Below, piece after piece: positions 1 to 9,312 of a DNA stretch of 64,000 nucleotides. This DNA comes from Virgibacillus halotolerans. GTDB taxonomy: Bacteria > Bacillota > Bacilli > Bacillales > Amphibacillaceae. The position numbers and the translations under genes are program-made. Position 1 is the stretch's first letter. The number at the start of each line of letters is the position of its first letter. The notes under the pieces were generated by a model. That model did no database searches, was not told the origin of the DNA, and saw only the letters and a list, made by a program, of their open reading frames with translations. The stretch spans positions 930,001-994,000 of the forward strand of contig NZ_JAFBEA010000001.1 of NCBI RefSeq assembly GCF_016908515.1. Reading direction: 5' to 3'.

Positions 1-634
1 CACATAACTCAGCACATTTCCCCCAGTAAACGCCTTCTTCATGTGCTTCTAAGAACATCGTGTTTTCGTTTTCAGGGTTCACGTCTAACTTCCCTGAAAG
101 ACTTGGTACCCAAAATGAGTGAATAACATCAGACGATTTCAGATGTAAATAAACTTTTTCTCCTGTAGGAATATACAGATCCTGACTCGTTTGGAATTCA
201 TCTTCACCGTAGTCAAAATGCCACCAATACTGGTTACCTGTAACATCAACGTTTATGTGTTCGTCAGCCTTTGATGCATCGGCTAAATCAAATGTAGCAA
301 TGACTGTAGGTACCCCCATGATGATAACTAAAATAATCGGGATAATTGTCCAGATAGTCTCAAGGGTTTGATTACCTTCCACTTGCTTCGGTATGTAATC
401 TTCCTGACCCTTCTTTTTACGAAAGCGCACTAAGACAATAACAAAGAAAATCATAACTGCTAAGAGCACAAAAGACATAATGACTGTCGTAAGAATAATT
501 AAATCCATTGAAGACTTAGCACCATACCCTTTGGGCACTAGCGCTGTCAGGTTTTCTTTACCACATCCAGTTAAGAACAGTGCTAGCGAACTTAATAGGA
601 ATAAAGCCTTGAATTTTCCCATCCAACCTTTCAT
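1..634 (-). CDS. ctaC: Cytochrome c oxidase subunit II (partial, C-terminus outside window)
   Basis: Reading the minus strand from ATG at 634 gives a lipoprotein signal (LFLTGC lipobox, Cys about residue 22), two membrane helices, the QYWWHFDY aromatic patch that passes electrons from cytochrome c, and the start of the CuA site (WGKCAELC) at the window edge. This is the CuA subunit of an aa3-type cytochrome c oxidase. A GAGAGG ribosome binding site lies about 10 bases before the start. About 211 codons are present; the rest of the CuA site, and any fused cytochrome c domain as in Bacillus subtilis CtaC, lie outside. It follows ctaB by 60 bases, the usual cta order. Confidence 0.95.
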   Translation of the reverse strand, partial: MKGWMGKFKALFLLSSLALFLTGCGKENLTALVPKGYGAKSSMDLIILTTVIMSFVLLAVMIFFVIVLVRFRKKKGQEDYIPKQVEGNQTLETIWTIIPIILVIIMGVPTVIATFDLADASKADEHINVDVTGNQYWWHFDYGEDEFQTSQDLYIPTGEKVYLHLKSSDVIHSFWVPSLSGKLDVNPENENTMFLEAHEEGVYWGKCAELC

Positions 635-694
635 GTATGCATACCTCTCTTTCTCTATTTCTTCCTTATATATAAATTTTTATAAAGGACTACA

Positions 695-1639
695 TTAACT
701 AAATGGAAATTCAATTGTAACAGCAACCATTGAAAAGAACATGATCATCAAATAAAATAATGAATATATAAATATCATATTAGCCCATTTTATGTCATTT
801 TTCATAAAAAATCCACTAATACTCATTGATAACCAACCTATATTTAGAACCGTCGCAATCACAACAAACGTTGATCCCAACGAAACTAAATAAAATGGCA
901 ATGGTAATAAACAGGCAATATATATAACAATTTGACGCTTTGTTATATTAAAACCGTGTACTGCCGGCAACATTGGAACACCTGCTGTTTTATAGTCTTC
1001 ACATTTTTTCATTGCTAATGCAAGAAAATGTGGTGTTTGCCATATAAACATGATTATAAATAATACAATTGGTACAACATGCATACTGGAATCAACTGCG
1101 GCCCATCCAATTAAAGGAGGCATTGCTCCGGAGAAACTCCCAATAGCGGTATTCAATGTATATCTTCGTTTAGACCAGACAGTGTACAATACAACGTAGA
1201 TAAACCACCCTATAAAAGCATACAATGTCGCCTCTAGGGTCGTAAAAGATAGAAGTAGTAAACCGATCCCAGTAGAAATTAGCCCCATTGTAAGAACTAT
1301 TTTCAAAGGAATTCTTCCCGTTACAGTTGGCCTGTCTTTCGTTCTCTTCATAACAGGGTCGATATCAACATCATACCAATTATTGAGGATACAACCACCG
1401 GCGATCACTAATGCACTGCCCGACATTGTTAATAAAAACAAATCCAGATTAGCTAAAAATCCGGCATTGGTAAAATATAACGCCAACCAAAATCCAGTAA
1501 AAACAGTTATTAAATTAGAATTGACGATTCCTATCTTAACAAGTGCTTTTATGTCAGATAATAACGTTACATGATGCACTTCATCCGACAGTGCAGGATT
1601 TCCGATCATTTGTGAAGATGGTGTCTCCACCTTATTCAT
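695..1639 (-). CDS. ctaB: Protoheme IX farnesyltransferase (heme O synthase)
   Basis: A 314-residue polytopic UbiA-family prenyltransferase that attaches a farnesyl group to heme B, making heme O for the aa3 oxidase. It shows both family motifs: the Asp-rich NNWYDVDIDPVMKRT region, which binds the prenyl diphosphate through Mg, and IWQTPHFLALAM. About nine hydrophobic segments are visible. The longer frame to 1660 would run through the ribosome binding site; AAGGGGGG just upstream of the ATG at 1639 sets the start. It is followed by ctaC and divergent from ctaA, as in Bacillus subtilis. Confidence 0.95.
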   Translation of the reverse strand: MNKVETPSSQMIGNPALSDEVHHVTLLSDIKALVKIGIVNSNLITVFTGFWLALYFTNAGFLANLDLFLLTMSGSALVIAGGCILNNWYDVDIDPVMKRTKDRPTVTGRIPLKIVLTMGLISTGIGLLLLSFTTLEATLYAFIGWFIYVVLYTVWSKRRYTLNTAIGSFSGAMPPLIGWAAVDSSMHVVPIVLFIIMFIWQTPHFLALAMKKCEDYKTAGVPMLPAVHGFNITKRQIVIYIACLLPLPFYLVSLGSTFVVIATVLNIGWLSMSISGFFMKNDIKWANMIFIYSLFYLMIMFFSMVAVTIEFPFS

Positions 1640-2109
1640 CCATATATCCCCCCTTCTCACTTGTCAAATTACACAATAAAAACAAGCATACCTTTAAATT
1701 AAGTTTATCTCACTTTGATTAAAGTATCCTTGATTATCAAGTTCATTGTACCACGAAATGATGGAATTGTCTTACACCCCATAGAACAGCGTAAAGTAAT
1801 TTATTGTAAAGTTTTTATTTACGATGAGCATTTGTGTTGTTTTTATGTATAACAATTCTACTAATTTGCCGTACTTTTTTGAGATAGAGCGAATTACCAT
1901 CTACTCTATTTCTAGCAAATTATACGGAACAATGCAAGGGGTATTTGCGTTTTTTAATTTGGAAACCACAATAACGTCTAAGAGTATAACAATTGTGTGT
2001 CATTTGTCATTTTTAATATGTATTTGATTGCATTATATAAGGATATGGTACTATTATTAAGGTATTGTATCGATCTGTATTTATAATCATCATAAAGTGA
2101 GGCTGTACT
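1640..2109. other. Divergent ctaB-ctaA intergenic region
   Basis: This is 470 bases of AT-rich DNA between the oppositely transcribed ctaB and ctaA starts, so it must hold both promoters. In Bacillus subtilis the same gap carries ResD-controlled promoters; I could not pin down matching boxes here. A GTGAGG ribosome binding site precedes ctaA. A 67-codon frame inside (1824-2027) has no ribosome binding site and looks like chance. Confidence 0.5.
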
Positions 2110-3039
2110 ATGGTTAAAATTTTAAAGATTTTATCTGTTGTCTCTACCATTGGAATGGTCTTTATCCTAATTGGTGGGGCGCTTGTAACAAAAACGGGTT
2201 CCGGTGCAGGTTGTGGAAGTACCTGGCCGTTATGCCACGGACAATTTATGCCTTCTGAGATTACAGCTGAACTAGTCATTGAGCTTAGCCACAGACTGGT
2301 TTCCGGAATTGTTGGCTTCACTGTTCTGGCACTATCTTTTCTAGCCTGGAAATATATCGGTCATATACGTGAAACGAAGTTTTTAGCTTTTTTGTCTGTC
2401 TTTTTTCTATTATTACAAGGTCTTATTGGCGCTGCTGCTGTTATGTGGGGACAATCCGATTTTGTTATGGCGGCACACTTCGGTATTTCACTCGTATCGT
2501 TTGCCTCTGTATTTTTACTAACGCTGCTAATATTTGAAATAGATAGGAAATTTGATGCCAACGCATTGTTCATTCAAAAGAAACACCGCATTGAGATTTA
2601 TTTACTGACAATTTACACAATCCTTGTTGTTTATACAGGTGCTTTGGTACGTCATTCAAGTGCGGAAATGGTTTGTAAGGATTGGCCATTCTGTTCAAAT
2701 ATTTCTCCATTTAATTTTTCTGCATATAGCTTTGAGCAATGGATTCAAATGGGACATCGTTTGGCAGCAGGTCTTTTATTTATTTGGACAGTCCTTTTGT
2801 TTATCAAAATGATCAGGAATTATCGTAATAGCCCTGTAATGTTCTGGGGATGGATTACGACAGTGTCCCTCATTGTACTACAAGTATTCTTTGGTGCGAT
2901 GATCATTTTTACTATGTTAAACTTAGGTATTGCACTCATGCACGCATTGGTTATTTCCTGTTTCTTCGCCATGCTAAGCTACTTCATTTTGTTATCGTCG
3001 AGAAGTGCTCAGGCTGAAAAGAAAAGTAAAATTAAATAA
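2110..3039 (+). CDS. ctaA: Heme A synthase
   Basis: A 309-residue, eight-helix membrane protein that oxidises the C8 methyl of heme O to the formyl group of heme A. It has the cysteine pair C35/C42 in the first outer loop and a second pair in MVCKDWPFCSN, the same layout as Bacillus subtilis CtaA. Conserved histidines are visible in ELSHRL, AAHFG, MGHRLA and LMHALV. Start ATG at 2110 with GTGAGG upstream. It converges on pycA across a shared terminator. Confidence 0.96.
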   Translation: MVKILKILSVVSTIGMVFILIGGALVTKTGSGAGCGSTWPLCHGQFMPSEITAELVIELSHRLVSGIVGFTVLALSFLAWKYIGHIRETKFLAFLSVFFLLLQGLIGAAAVMWGQSDFVMAAHFGISLVSFASVFLLTLLIFEIDRKFDANALFIQKKHRIEIYLLTIYTILVVYTGALVRHSSAEMVCKDWPFCSNISPFNFSAYSFEQWIQMGHRLAAGLLFIWTVLLFIKMIRNYRNSPVMFWGWITTVSLIVLQVFFGAMIIFTMLNLGIALMHALVISCFFAMLSYFILLSSRSAQAEKKSKIK

Positions 3040-3050
3040 GCTTAGAAAAA

Positions 3051-3088
3051 GCGGGAGAAGTGTTGTATAACTTCTCCCGCTTTTGTTT
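3051..3088. terminator. Bidirectional terminator between ctaA and pycA
   Basis: An 11-bp perfect stem (GCGGGAGAAGT with ACTTCTCCCGC) and an 8-base loop are followed by TTTTGTTTTA on the plus strand and an A-rich stretch on the other side. It suits the two converging genes. Confidence 0.9.
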
Positions 3089-6000
3089 TATTCAAATTCA
3101 ATTAATAAATCGTCAACTGCGATTGCTCCCCCACTACTTACGTGAATATCTTTGATAACACCTGAGAATGGTGCCTGTATGGTTGTTTCCATTTTCATTG
3201 CTTCAGTAATTAACAAGTAATCACCTTTATTAACCTTTTTACCTTTTTCACAAATTACCTTTATAACTGTACCAGGCATCGTCGCACCGATATGTTTGTC
3301 ATTGTTTTTATCAACTTTCGGCTTACTATCAATCAATGACTTCAAGCTATTATCCTGAATAACAACCTCACGAGATTGACCATTCAATTCAAAGTAGATA
3401 ACACGTGTTCCATCCTCTTTTGGCTCAGAGATAGATACAAGCTTTACAATTAATGTTTTACCCTGTTCAATTTCAATTGAAGTTTCTTCACCTAACTTCA
3501 TGCCATAGAAGAATGTAGGTGTATCTAATACAGAGACATCCCCATATTGCTCACAGAATTTATTATAATCCATAAACACCTTCGGATATAATGCATATGA
3601 AATCAGATCAAAACTAGTAACCGGACGATCAAGTGCTTGGAATAACGATTCTCTTGATGCAGCAAAATCAATAGGATTCAATAATTCCCCGGGACGAACT
3701 TTAATAGGTTCCTTCCCTTTTAAAATAATCCGTTGTAATTCTTGTGGGAATCCCTGGTATGGCTGTCCAATATACCCCTGTGCAAATTCAATTACTGAAT
3801 CAGGAAAATCAATCGACTCCCCATGTTCGTAGATTGCATCTTCAGTTAAACCATTTTGTACCATAAATAAAGCCATGTCCCCGATTACTTTTGAGGATGG
3901 TGTAACTTTAACAACATCGCCAAACATGTCATTTACCGTACGGAACATTGTTTTCACTTCATTCCAGCGATCGCCAAGTCCGACTGCTTTTGCTTGTTGT
4001 TGTAAATTACTGTATTGTCCGCCAGGCATTTCATGGAAATATACCTCCGTGTGTGGAGCTTTCATTCCACTTTCAAAATCCTGATAATAATCCCTTACAC
4101 CTTCCCAATAATAGGACAGCTTTTCGTAGTTATCCACATTTATTTCTGGCTGACGTGCAGTACCTTCCAGCGCATGATAGAGTGATTGCGCACTAGGTTG
4201 TGATGTTTGTCCTGCCATTGGCCCACTTGCCACATCTACTACGTCAACTCCTGCATCAATTGCACGAGCGTATGTGTAAACGCCATTACCGCTTGTGTCA
4301 TGTGTATGAAGGTGGATAGGCAGATCCGTTGATTCCTTTAGGCTTGCTATTAATTGATAAGCTGCTTCCGGTTTTAATAAGCCAGCCATATCCTTTATCC
4401 CTAAAATATGCGCACCGGATTCTTCCAGCTCTTTTGCTAAATTTTTATAGTAGCTTAGATCATATTTCCCTCGTCCAACATCGAGGATATCGCCTGTATA
4501 ACACATAGATGCTTCCGCGATTTTATTGTTGTTCCGGACAGCTTCTATCGGCAATTTCATACCTTCCACCCAGTTCAAACTGTCGAATATGCGAAACACA
4601 TCAATGCCTGCTTCAGCGCTTTTTTCAACAAACTGATTAATTAAATTATCTGGATAGTTTTTATACCCAACCGCATTACTTGCCCGTAATAGCATTTGAA
4701 ATAAAACATTGGGCATTTTTTCACGTAATTTTAATAATCTTTCCCATGGATCTTCTTTCAGGAACCGGTAAGAAACGTCGTATGTTGCGCCGCCCCACAT
4801 TTCCACTGAAAATAAATTGGGTAACAGTCGTGCAGTTGGCTCTGCTATTTGCAATAAATCCTTTGTTCGTACGCGTGTAGCGAGCAATGATTGATGCGCA
4901 TCCCGGAAGGTTGTATCGGTCAGAAGAACCTCTTTTTGTTCTTTAAGCCACTCCGCCAATCCTTCTGGGCCTCGTTCATCCAAAATCTGCTTTGTTCCAG
5001 CAGGGATTTCTTCCAGTTTATTTATTTTAGGAATAATTAAATTGGAAAAATCCGGTTTTACTTTTTTCTCTGCACCTGGTACGCCGTTAACAGTGGTTTC
5101 ACCAATATAAGTAAGCATTTTTGTACCACGGTCTTTCCGTTTTGGAAATACGAATAATTCAGGCGTCTTATCAATAAAAGTCGTATCGTAATCACTTGAT
5201 AAAAATTGTTCATGAACCATCAGGTTTTCCAAAAACGGGATGTTCGTTTTAATTCCCCGAATCCGGAATTCTTTTAAATTACGAACCATTTTATTTGCCG
5301 CTTGCTCATACGTTAATGCCCACGTCGAGACTTTAACGAGCAAAGAATCATAGTGCGGTGAAATTATTGCTCCCTGGAAGCCGTTTCCAGCGTCCAAACG
5401 AACGCCAAAGCCGCCGCCAGTACGATAAACATTTATTTTACCTGTGTCAGGCATAAAATTATTTAACGGATCTTCGGTAGTTACACGTGATTGGATAGCA
5501 ACCCCATTAATTGCAAGCTGATCCTGCTCTGGCATACCAATGGATTCATGAAGAGCTTGTCCATCTGCAACCTTTATTTGTGTTTGTACAATATCTATAC
5601 CAGTTATCATTTCCGTAATCGTGTGCTCTACTTGTACACGTGGATTTACCTCAATAAAATAATAAGCGTCATCCGTAACGAGGAATTCAACCGTTCCGGC
5701 GTTAATGTAACCTACTTTTTTCATTAGTTTAACTGCCGCTTCACATATTTCTTCTCGAAGTTCAGCAGTTAGAGACATACTCGGTGCAACTTCTACAACT
5801 TTTTGGTGTCTCCGTTGTACGGAACAATCTCTTTCAAATAAATGGACAATATTCCCCTGTGTATCTCCAATTATCTGTACCTCAATATGTTTTGGGTTTT
5901 CAATTAGTTTTTCAACATATACTTCGTCATTGCCGAACGCCGCTTTTGCTTCCGACTTTGCACGGTCATAAGCTTCCGATACACCGGCTTCGCTACGAAC

Positions 6001-6528
6001 AACCCGCATTCCTCGGCCGCCACCACCTAATGAAGCTTTAATCATAATTGGAAAGCCATTCTTCTTCCCGAATTCTAGAACATCATTAACAGAAGATACC
6101 GGTCCATCCGTCCCTGGTATTACTGGTAAATCAGCATGAAGTGCTTCTGTTCTTGCTTTCACTTTATCACCGAACATATTCAAATGTTCGCTTGTTGGTC
6201 CAATAAAGATAATGCCCTCTTCTTCACAACGTTTCGCGAAATCGATATTTTCAGATAAAAAACCGTAGCCTGGATGAATGGCATCTACGCCTACTTCTTT
6301 AGCCAGCTCAATGATCCCTTCGATATCTAAATAAGCATCAATCGGTTTTTTATCCTTTCCAATTAAGTAAGACTCGTCTGCTTTATAACGATGATATGAG
6401 CTTGAATCCTCTTTCGAATAAATTGCAACGGTCCGGATACCCAGCTCAGAACAAGCCCGAAAAACCCGGATTGCAATTTCTCCCCTATTTGCTACTAACA
6501 CTTTGTTTATTTGATTTAATTCAGTCAT
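3088..6528 (-). CDS. pycA: Pyruvate carboxylase
   Basis: A full-length 1146-residue, single-chain biotin enzyme that carboxylates pyruvate to oxaloacetate to refill the TCA cycle. Domains in order: ATP-grasp biotin carboxylase (about 1-460, with GGGGRGMR near 170), carboxyltransferase TIM barrel (about 530-810, starting at LTDTTFRDAHQSL), the central conserved region, and a biotinyl carrier domain with EAMKM, the biotinylated lysine being K1112. The ATG at 6528 follows a GGGGAGGAAAAG ribosome binding site. In Bacillus subtilis, PycA is stimulated by the CBS protein DarB; a DarB orthologue is at 36305-36760. The codon and domain layout look intact. Confidence 0.98.
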   Translation of the reverse strand: MTELNQINKVLVANRGEIAIRVFRACSELGIRTVAIYSKEDSSSYHRYKADESYLIGKDKKPIDAYLDIEGIIELAKEVGVDAIHPGYGFLSENIDFAKRCEEEGIIFIGPTSEHLNMFGDKVKARTEALHADLPVIPGTDGPVSSVNDVLEFGKKNGFPIMIKASLGGGGRGMRVVRSEAGVSEAYDRAKSEAKAAFGNDEVYVEKLIENPKHIEVQIIGDTQGNIVHLFERDCSVQRRHQKVVEVAPSMSLTAELREEICEAAVKLMKKVGYINAGTVEFLVTDDAYYFIEVNPRVQVEHTITEMITGIDIVQTQIKVADGQALHESIGMPEQDQLAINGVAIQSRVTTEDPLNNFMPDTGKINVYRTGGGFGVRLDAGNGFQGAIISPHYDSLLVKVSTWALTYEQAANKMVRNLKEFRIRGIKTNIPFLENLMVHEQFLSSDYDTTFIDKTPELFVFPKRKDRGTKMLTYIGETTVNGVPGAEKKVKPDFSNLIIPKINKLEEIPAGTKQILDERGPEGLAEWLKEQKEVLLTDTTFRDAHQSLLATRVRTKDLLQIAEPTARLLPNLFSVEMWGGATYDVSYRFLKEDPWERLLKLREKMPNVLFQMLLRASNAVGYKNYPDNLINQFVEKSAEAGIDVFRIFDSLNWVEGMKLPIEAVRNNNKIAEASMCYTGDILDVGRGKYDLSYYKNLAKELEESGAHILGIKDMAGLLKPEAAYQLIASLKESTDLPIHLHTHDTSGNGVYTYARAIDAGVDVVDVASGPMAGQTSQPSAQSLYHALEGTARQPEINVDNYEKLSYYWEGVRDYYQDFESGMKAPHTEVYFHEMPGGQYSNLQQQAKAVGLGDRWNEVKTMFRTVNDMFGDVVKVTPSSKVIGDMALFMVQNGLTEDAIYEHGESIDFPDSVIEFAQGYIGQPYQGFPQELQRIILKGKEPIKVRPGELLNPIDFAASRESLFQALDRPVTSFDLISYALYPKVFMDYNKFCEQYGDVSVLDTPTFFYGMKLGEETSIEIEQGKTLIVKLVSISEPKEDGTRVIYFELNGQSREVVIQDNSLKSLIDSKPKVDKNNDKHIGATMPGTVIKVICEKGKKVNKGDYLLITEAMKMETTIQAPFSGVIKDIHVSSGGAIAVDDLLIEFE

Positions 6529-6811
6529 GCTTTTCCTCCCCTATTCTGATGAACAACTTTTTAAGTTACCATATTGTATTTGCCAGATCTTATTCCTATC
6601 CGGCTTTAAGATATGTTTTTCCAGACCAGCATTTGTAATAAAAAGCTGACCGGGAAAAGAACAAAACAACAATCACGATACCAAAAAACAGAATAATCAG
6701 CTTTATCAATGTCTAGTGCGAGCTTTACAGCTAACCAATCCGGCACCTGAACATGATGCTTGTTCGAAAAATATGTATCCAATGATCCCTTTTCACTATT
6801 TCTATTGGAAG

Positions 6812-6838
6812 TATACTAGAAATATTTTACCTAGTATA
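6812..6838. promoter_or_regulatory. Operator-like palindrome in the pycA upstream region
   Basis: TATACTAG and CTAGTATA form perfect 8-bp inverted arms with an 11-base AT-rich spacer, about 280 bases upstream of pycA within a 462-base gap (6529-6990). It could be an operator or part of the pycA promoter, since the arms contain TATACT-like -10 motifs. The rest of the gap has no convincing gene; a 66-codon plus-strand frame (6716-6916) lacks a ribosome binding site. Confidence 0.35.
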
Positions 6839-6910
6839 TCATATTTCAAAAAATATATATTGTTTCATCATCATTTTTCAAACCATTTACTTATTAAAGT
6901 AAATGAATAT

Positions 6911-6947
6911 AAATAAAAAACCTTGCCAATTAAATATGCAGGCAAGG
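6911..6947 (-). terminator. ylaN terminator
   Basis: On the minus strand CCTTGCC and GGCAAGG form a 7-bp stem followed by a TTTTTTATTT tract, 44 bases after the ylaN stop codon. Confidence 0.8.
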
Positions 6948-6990
6948 CTCTTGCAAAATTTCACAAAGCCAACACATGAATCAACAAAGT

Positions 6991-7275
6991 TCACACCGAA
7001 TTCTGCGCTGTCTCATGTAGTATATTAAGCTTCTTCTCTAAATTCCCAAGAAGTGCTTTACCTTCCGTTTCGCTGATCAAGTTCAAACGCACAGCAAAAT
7101 CGATCTCTCTTGAGAGACCAAACATTTGTGTATCAAGTACTTCTTCATACAACGGGCACTGTGGCATCGTTAAGTTCTTAATTTGAACTTCTATTAGTCG
7201 CAAAATTTTATCAGCATCAGCCTTTAGAAGGGCTTGGGCTTTTTCACGATGTGTTATGGTCACCTCGGGCATCAT
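6991..7275 (-). CDS. ylaN: YlaN family protein
   Basis: A 94-residue, all-helical cytoplasmic protein matching the YlaN (DUF1507) family in length, position before pycA and characteristic stretches such as [15 protein letters not shown]. In Bacillus subtilis and Staphylococcus aureus YlaN is linked to iron homeostasis and the Fur repressor; that role is taken from the family. Two adjacent ATG codons lie 6 and 9 bases after GGAGGGG, so 7275 is used and 7272 is possible. The ATGs at 7305 and 7290 lie upstream of, or overlap, the ribosome binding site. A 150-base leader holding repeat hairpins separates the gene from its predicted promoter. Confidence 0.92.
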   Translation of the reverse strand: MMPEVTITHREKAQALLKADADKILRLIEVQIKNLTMPQCPLYEEVLDTQMFGLSREIDFAVRLNLISETEGKALLGNLEKKLNILHETAQNSV

Positions 7276-7293
7276 TTCTATCCCCTCCATTAG

Positions 7294-7335
7294 AAAACTT
7301 GACATTCGCCAAGCCTTTGGGCGAAGCCTTCGTCC
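7294..7335. repeat. Dispersed hairpin repeat, family A, copy 1
   Basis: The sequence AAACTTGACATTCGCC followed by AAGCCTTTGGGCGAAGCC matches copies at 9520, 36780 and 38375. The core is a hairpin whose arms resemble GGCATTCGC and GCGAATGCC. This copy lies in the ylaN leader and runs into further small hairpins (GACGAAA/TTTCGTC and AAAGAAAACA/TGTTTTCTTT) to about 7415. Confidence 0.7.
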
Positions 7336-7438
7336 GACGAAAAGAATTTCGTCTGCGATGTATCGCTCCTTTGCGCGCTTAAAAGAAAGAAAACAGGCAC
7401 GTGTTTTCTTTACTCCTCAAAAGACTTTCCTCAATACT

Positions 7439-7467
7439 ATATTATCGTTAGCACTGGAAAAATGCAA
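7439..7467 (-). promoter_or_regulatory. Predicted SigA promoter of ylaN
   Basis: On the minus strand TTGCAT (7467-7462), a 17-base spacer and TAATAT (7444-7439) make a good vegetative promoter. The transcript would have a roughly 155-base leader before ylaN. Confidence 0.6.
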
Positions 7468-7567
7468 CTAAAATAATGGGATTGCGTGATTTTTATTTTA
7501 AATTGGTGAAATCTTCTCAGAGGTCTGCTATTCTTAATATTGATATATATTCTTAGGGGGAAAAATA

Positions 7568-8056
7568 ATGATCGTACCAATTACTGGAAATGTTACATAC
7601 GCTATAACCTTGGATCCGACGGTTTGGATCTTCGATGACAGAAAAGTATTGTTAGATGAAGCATTCACAGTTAATGCTGTTCCAACCACAGATACAGACG
7701 AGGCAGAAAAAGCCGCACAAAGATGGGAACGTGCCGTTTATCCACAGCATATGAAACCCCCGGTAAATAAAAGTATTTCACGACATGAAGGAGAAAAGTT
7801 TTTACAAAACTCCTATGTTATGCCCATTATTGATTTTGTCGAGAACGCAGAAATAAAACCGGACGCAACGGGGGCAACCTTGGTTACCAAGGATGGGGAT
7901 AAACAAATATCGCTTTCTGAATTAAAGTATTGCTATCTTCAATTTGCCAATAAAGGCAAACCACTAAAAGATGATGGCCCAGTATATTTTTATTTTAACG
8001 ACGGTTCAAATAAAGATGCACCTATCAAAAACGTAAGTAAGATTATCATTAATTAA
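7568..8056 (+). CDS. ylaL: YlaL-like conserved protein
   Basis: A 162-residue soluble protein beginning MIVPITGNVTYAITLDPTVWIFDDRK, with no signal peptide or membrane segment. Its place beside ylaJ, ylaI and ylaN and its length match Bacillus subtilis YlaL, a conserved protein of unknown function in the Bacillaceae. The ATG at 7568 follows a GGGGGAAAAATA ribosome binding site. The upstream spacer (7468-7567) should hold its promoter. I recognise no catalytic motif; the name rests on synteny and general resemblance. Confidence 0.65.
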   Translation: MIVPITGNVTYAITLDPTVWIFDDRKVLLDEAFTVNAVPTTDTDEAEKAAQRWERAVYPQHMKPPVNKSISRHEGEKFLQNSYVMPIIDFVENAEIKPDATGATLVTKDGDKQISLSELKYCYLQFANKGKPLKDDGPVYFYFNDGSNKDAPIKNVSKIIIN

Positions 8057-8097
8057 CACTTTGAGGCTGATACACGAATACTGTATTGGCCTTTTTC

Positions 8098-8126
8098 GTA
8101 TATTATTTTGCATTCTAACCAAAATA
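8098..8126 (+). promoter_or_regulatory. Possible SigG-type promoter of the ylaJ-like gene
   Basis: GTATA (8098-8102), a 17-base spacer and CAAAATA (8120-8126) resemble the forespore sigma factor consensus, with a start about 25 bases before the gene. The match is imperfect. Confidence 0.35.
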
Positions 8127-8160
8127 ACAGTAGAAAATACTTTTACCAGGAGGATGCAGA

Positions 8161-8751
8161 ATGAAAAAACGTTTAATTATATTATCTATATCTTGCTTGC
8201 TTCTTATCGTTGGATGCCAGCAAAAAGACAGCAATTCTTTAGCTGATAAAGAACAACGTAATAATCAGTTTGTTAACGTTAAAAATTCGGACCCAAGAGA
8301 GAATCCCGATCTGAAATATAGTGAAATGGCCACACATTTAGCTGATCTGGCAAGTGACGTACCCAATGTTAATGATGCAGCTGCAGTAGTTGCGGGACCC
8401 TATGCAGTTGTTGGTATCGATGTAGATAAAGATTTAGACAGGTCACGGGTGGGTACCATTAAATACTCCGTCGTAGAAGCCCTACAACATGATCCTTACG
8501 GGAAAACCGCTGTCGTTATCGCCGATGCGGATGTCATGGAAAGGCTCCGCGGGATGGCAAATAAAATCAGTCAAGGTCATCCTGTCTATGGATTTGTCGA
8601 CGAATTATCCGCAATTGTCGGAAGATACATGCCTGAATTCCCGATAAATGAAAACCGGCCACAAGAACCAGATCAAAACAAGGAAATTATTCCCGAGAAA
8701 GACAAAGAAAAAATAGATGATGTCGAAGAAGAACAATCCAATCAAAAATAA
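8161..8751 (+). CDS. ylaJ: YhcN/YlaJ family sporulation lipoprotein
   Basis: A 196-residue lipoprotein precursor: signal peptide MKKRLIILSISCLLLIVGC with lipidated Cys19, then a spore lipoprotein domain (VNDAAAVVAGPYAVVGIDVDKDLDRSRVG and VVIADADVMERLRGM) and a charged Lys/Glu-rich tail. YhcN/YlaJ proteins sit in the forespore membrane and affect germination in Bacillus subtilis. The ribosome binding site is AGGAGGATGCAGA. It ends at a strong terminator facing the next, converging gene. A second, divergent family member is in the spoVA cluster at 50250. Confidence 0.88.
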   Translation: MKKRLIILSISCLLLIVGCQQKDSNSLADKEQRNNQFVNVKNSDPRENPDLKYSEMATHLADLASDVPNVNDAAAVVAGPYAVVGIDVDKDLDRSRVGTIKYSVVEALQHDPYGKTAVVIADADVMERLRGMANKISQGHPVYGFVDELSAIVGRYMPEFPINENRPQEPDQNKEIIPEKDKEKIDDVEEEQSNQK

Positions 8752-8795
8752 AAGAGCTGGCGTTTAGTTTTGATTACTAAATGCCAGCTTTTTTC
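8751..8795. terminator. Bidirectional terminator after ylaJ
   Basis: AAAGAGCTGGC and GCCAGCTTTTTT bracket a longer stem (TTTAGT/ACTAAA with one bulge); T-runs occur on both strands. Confidence 0.85.
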
Positions 8796-8799
8796 TGTC

Positions 8800-9057
8800 T
8801 TATTGTTCTGCTTGTTCTTCCAATTCCTCTTTCATTTCATTGTAATAGTTAACACCAAATTGAGACCCTTCTGAAACCATTTTCGCATTTTCGAATTGAG
8901 CCAAATCCATATTAGAGGTCTGATCCGGAATACCCGCATCTTCAAACGTAGTCACTTTGTTCTGCTCCGTTTTGTTTTTGAAATAGCGTCGACCAGCTAA
9001 TGTAGCTCCGACAGCACCGGCTACACCTGCTGCTGAGATAATATAACGTTTTTTCAT
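8800..9057 (-). CDS. Small membrane-anchored protein of unknown function
   Basis: An 85-residue protein with an N-terminal Ala/Gly-rich hydrophobic segment (residues 6-22, AGVAGAVGATLAG core), an Arg/Lys cluster right after it, and a polar, acidic C-terminal half. This fits a single-pass anchor with the tail outside or a short cytoplasmic tail. GAGGGCGATTTA precedes the ATG at 9057. It sits alone between ylaJ and ylaI, converging on the ylaJ terminator. I do not recognise a family. Confidence 0.75.
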   Translation of the reverse strand: MKKRYIISAAGVAGAVGATLAGRRYFKNKTEQNKVTTFEDAGIPDQTSNMDLAQFENAKMVSEGSQFGVNYYNEMKEELEEQAEQ

Positions 9058-9312
9058 TAAATCGCCCTCTCTTCTTTTAGCTTATTTATATATTCCCCAC
9101 ATATTTTTATATAAAACATTGGAAAATTTGGCTTATCGTCCAACATAATGGTGATAATATGAGTCCTACTAATAGCTTAAAATTGTTTTTGCATCGGTGT
9201 AATTTAATACGTATGCTTATTCTAAATACAAGTCCTATGTTACAATTTAAATATATTATATTTCCAGTTAATAAGAAGCATTAAACGATACATTTATTAT
9301 AGAGGTGAAGCC

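Noticed and set aside
480-698. 72-codon plus-strand frame
   Set aside because: It lies opposite the start of ctaC, whose lipobox and membrane helices are clear on the minus strand; no ribosome binding site.
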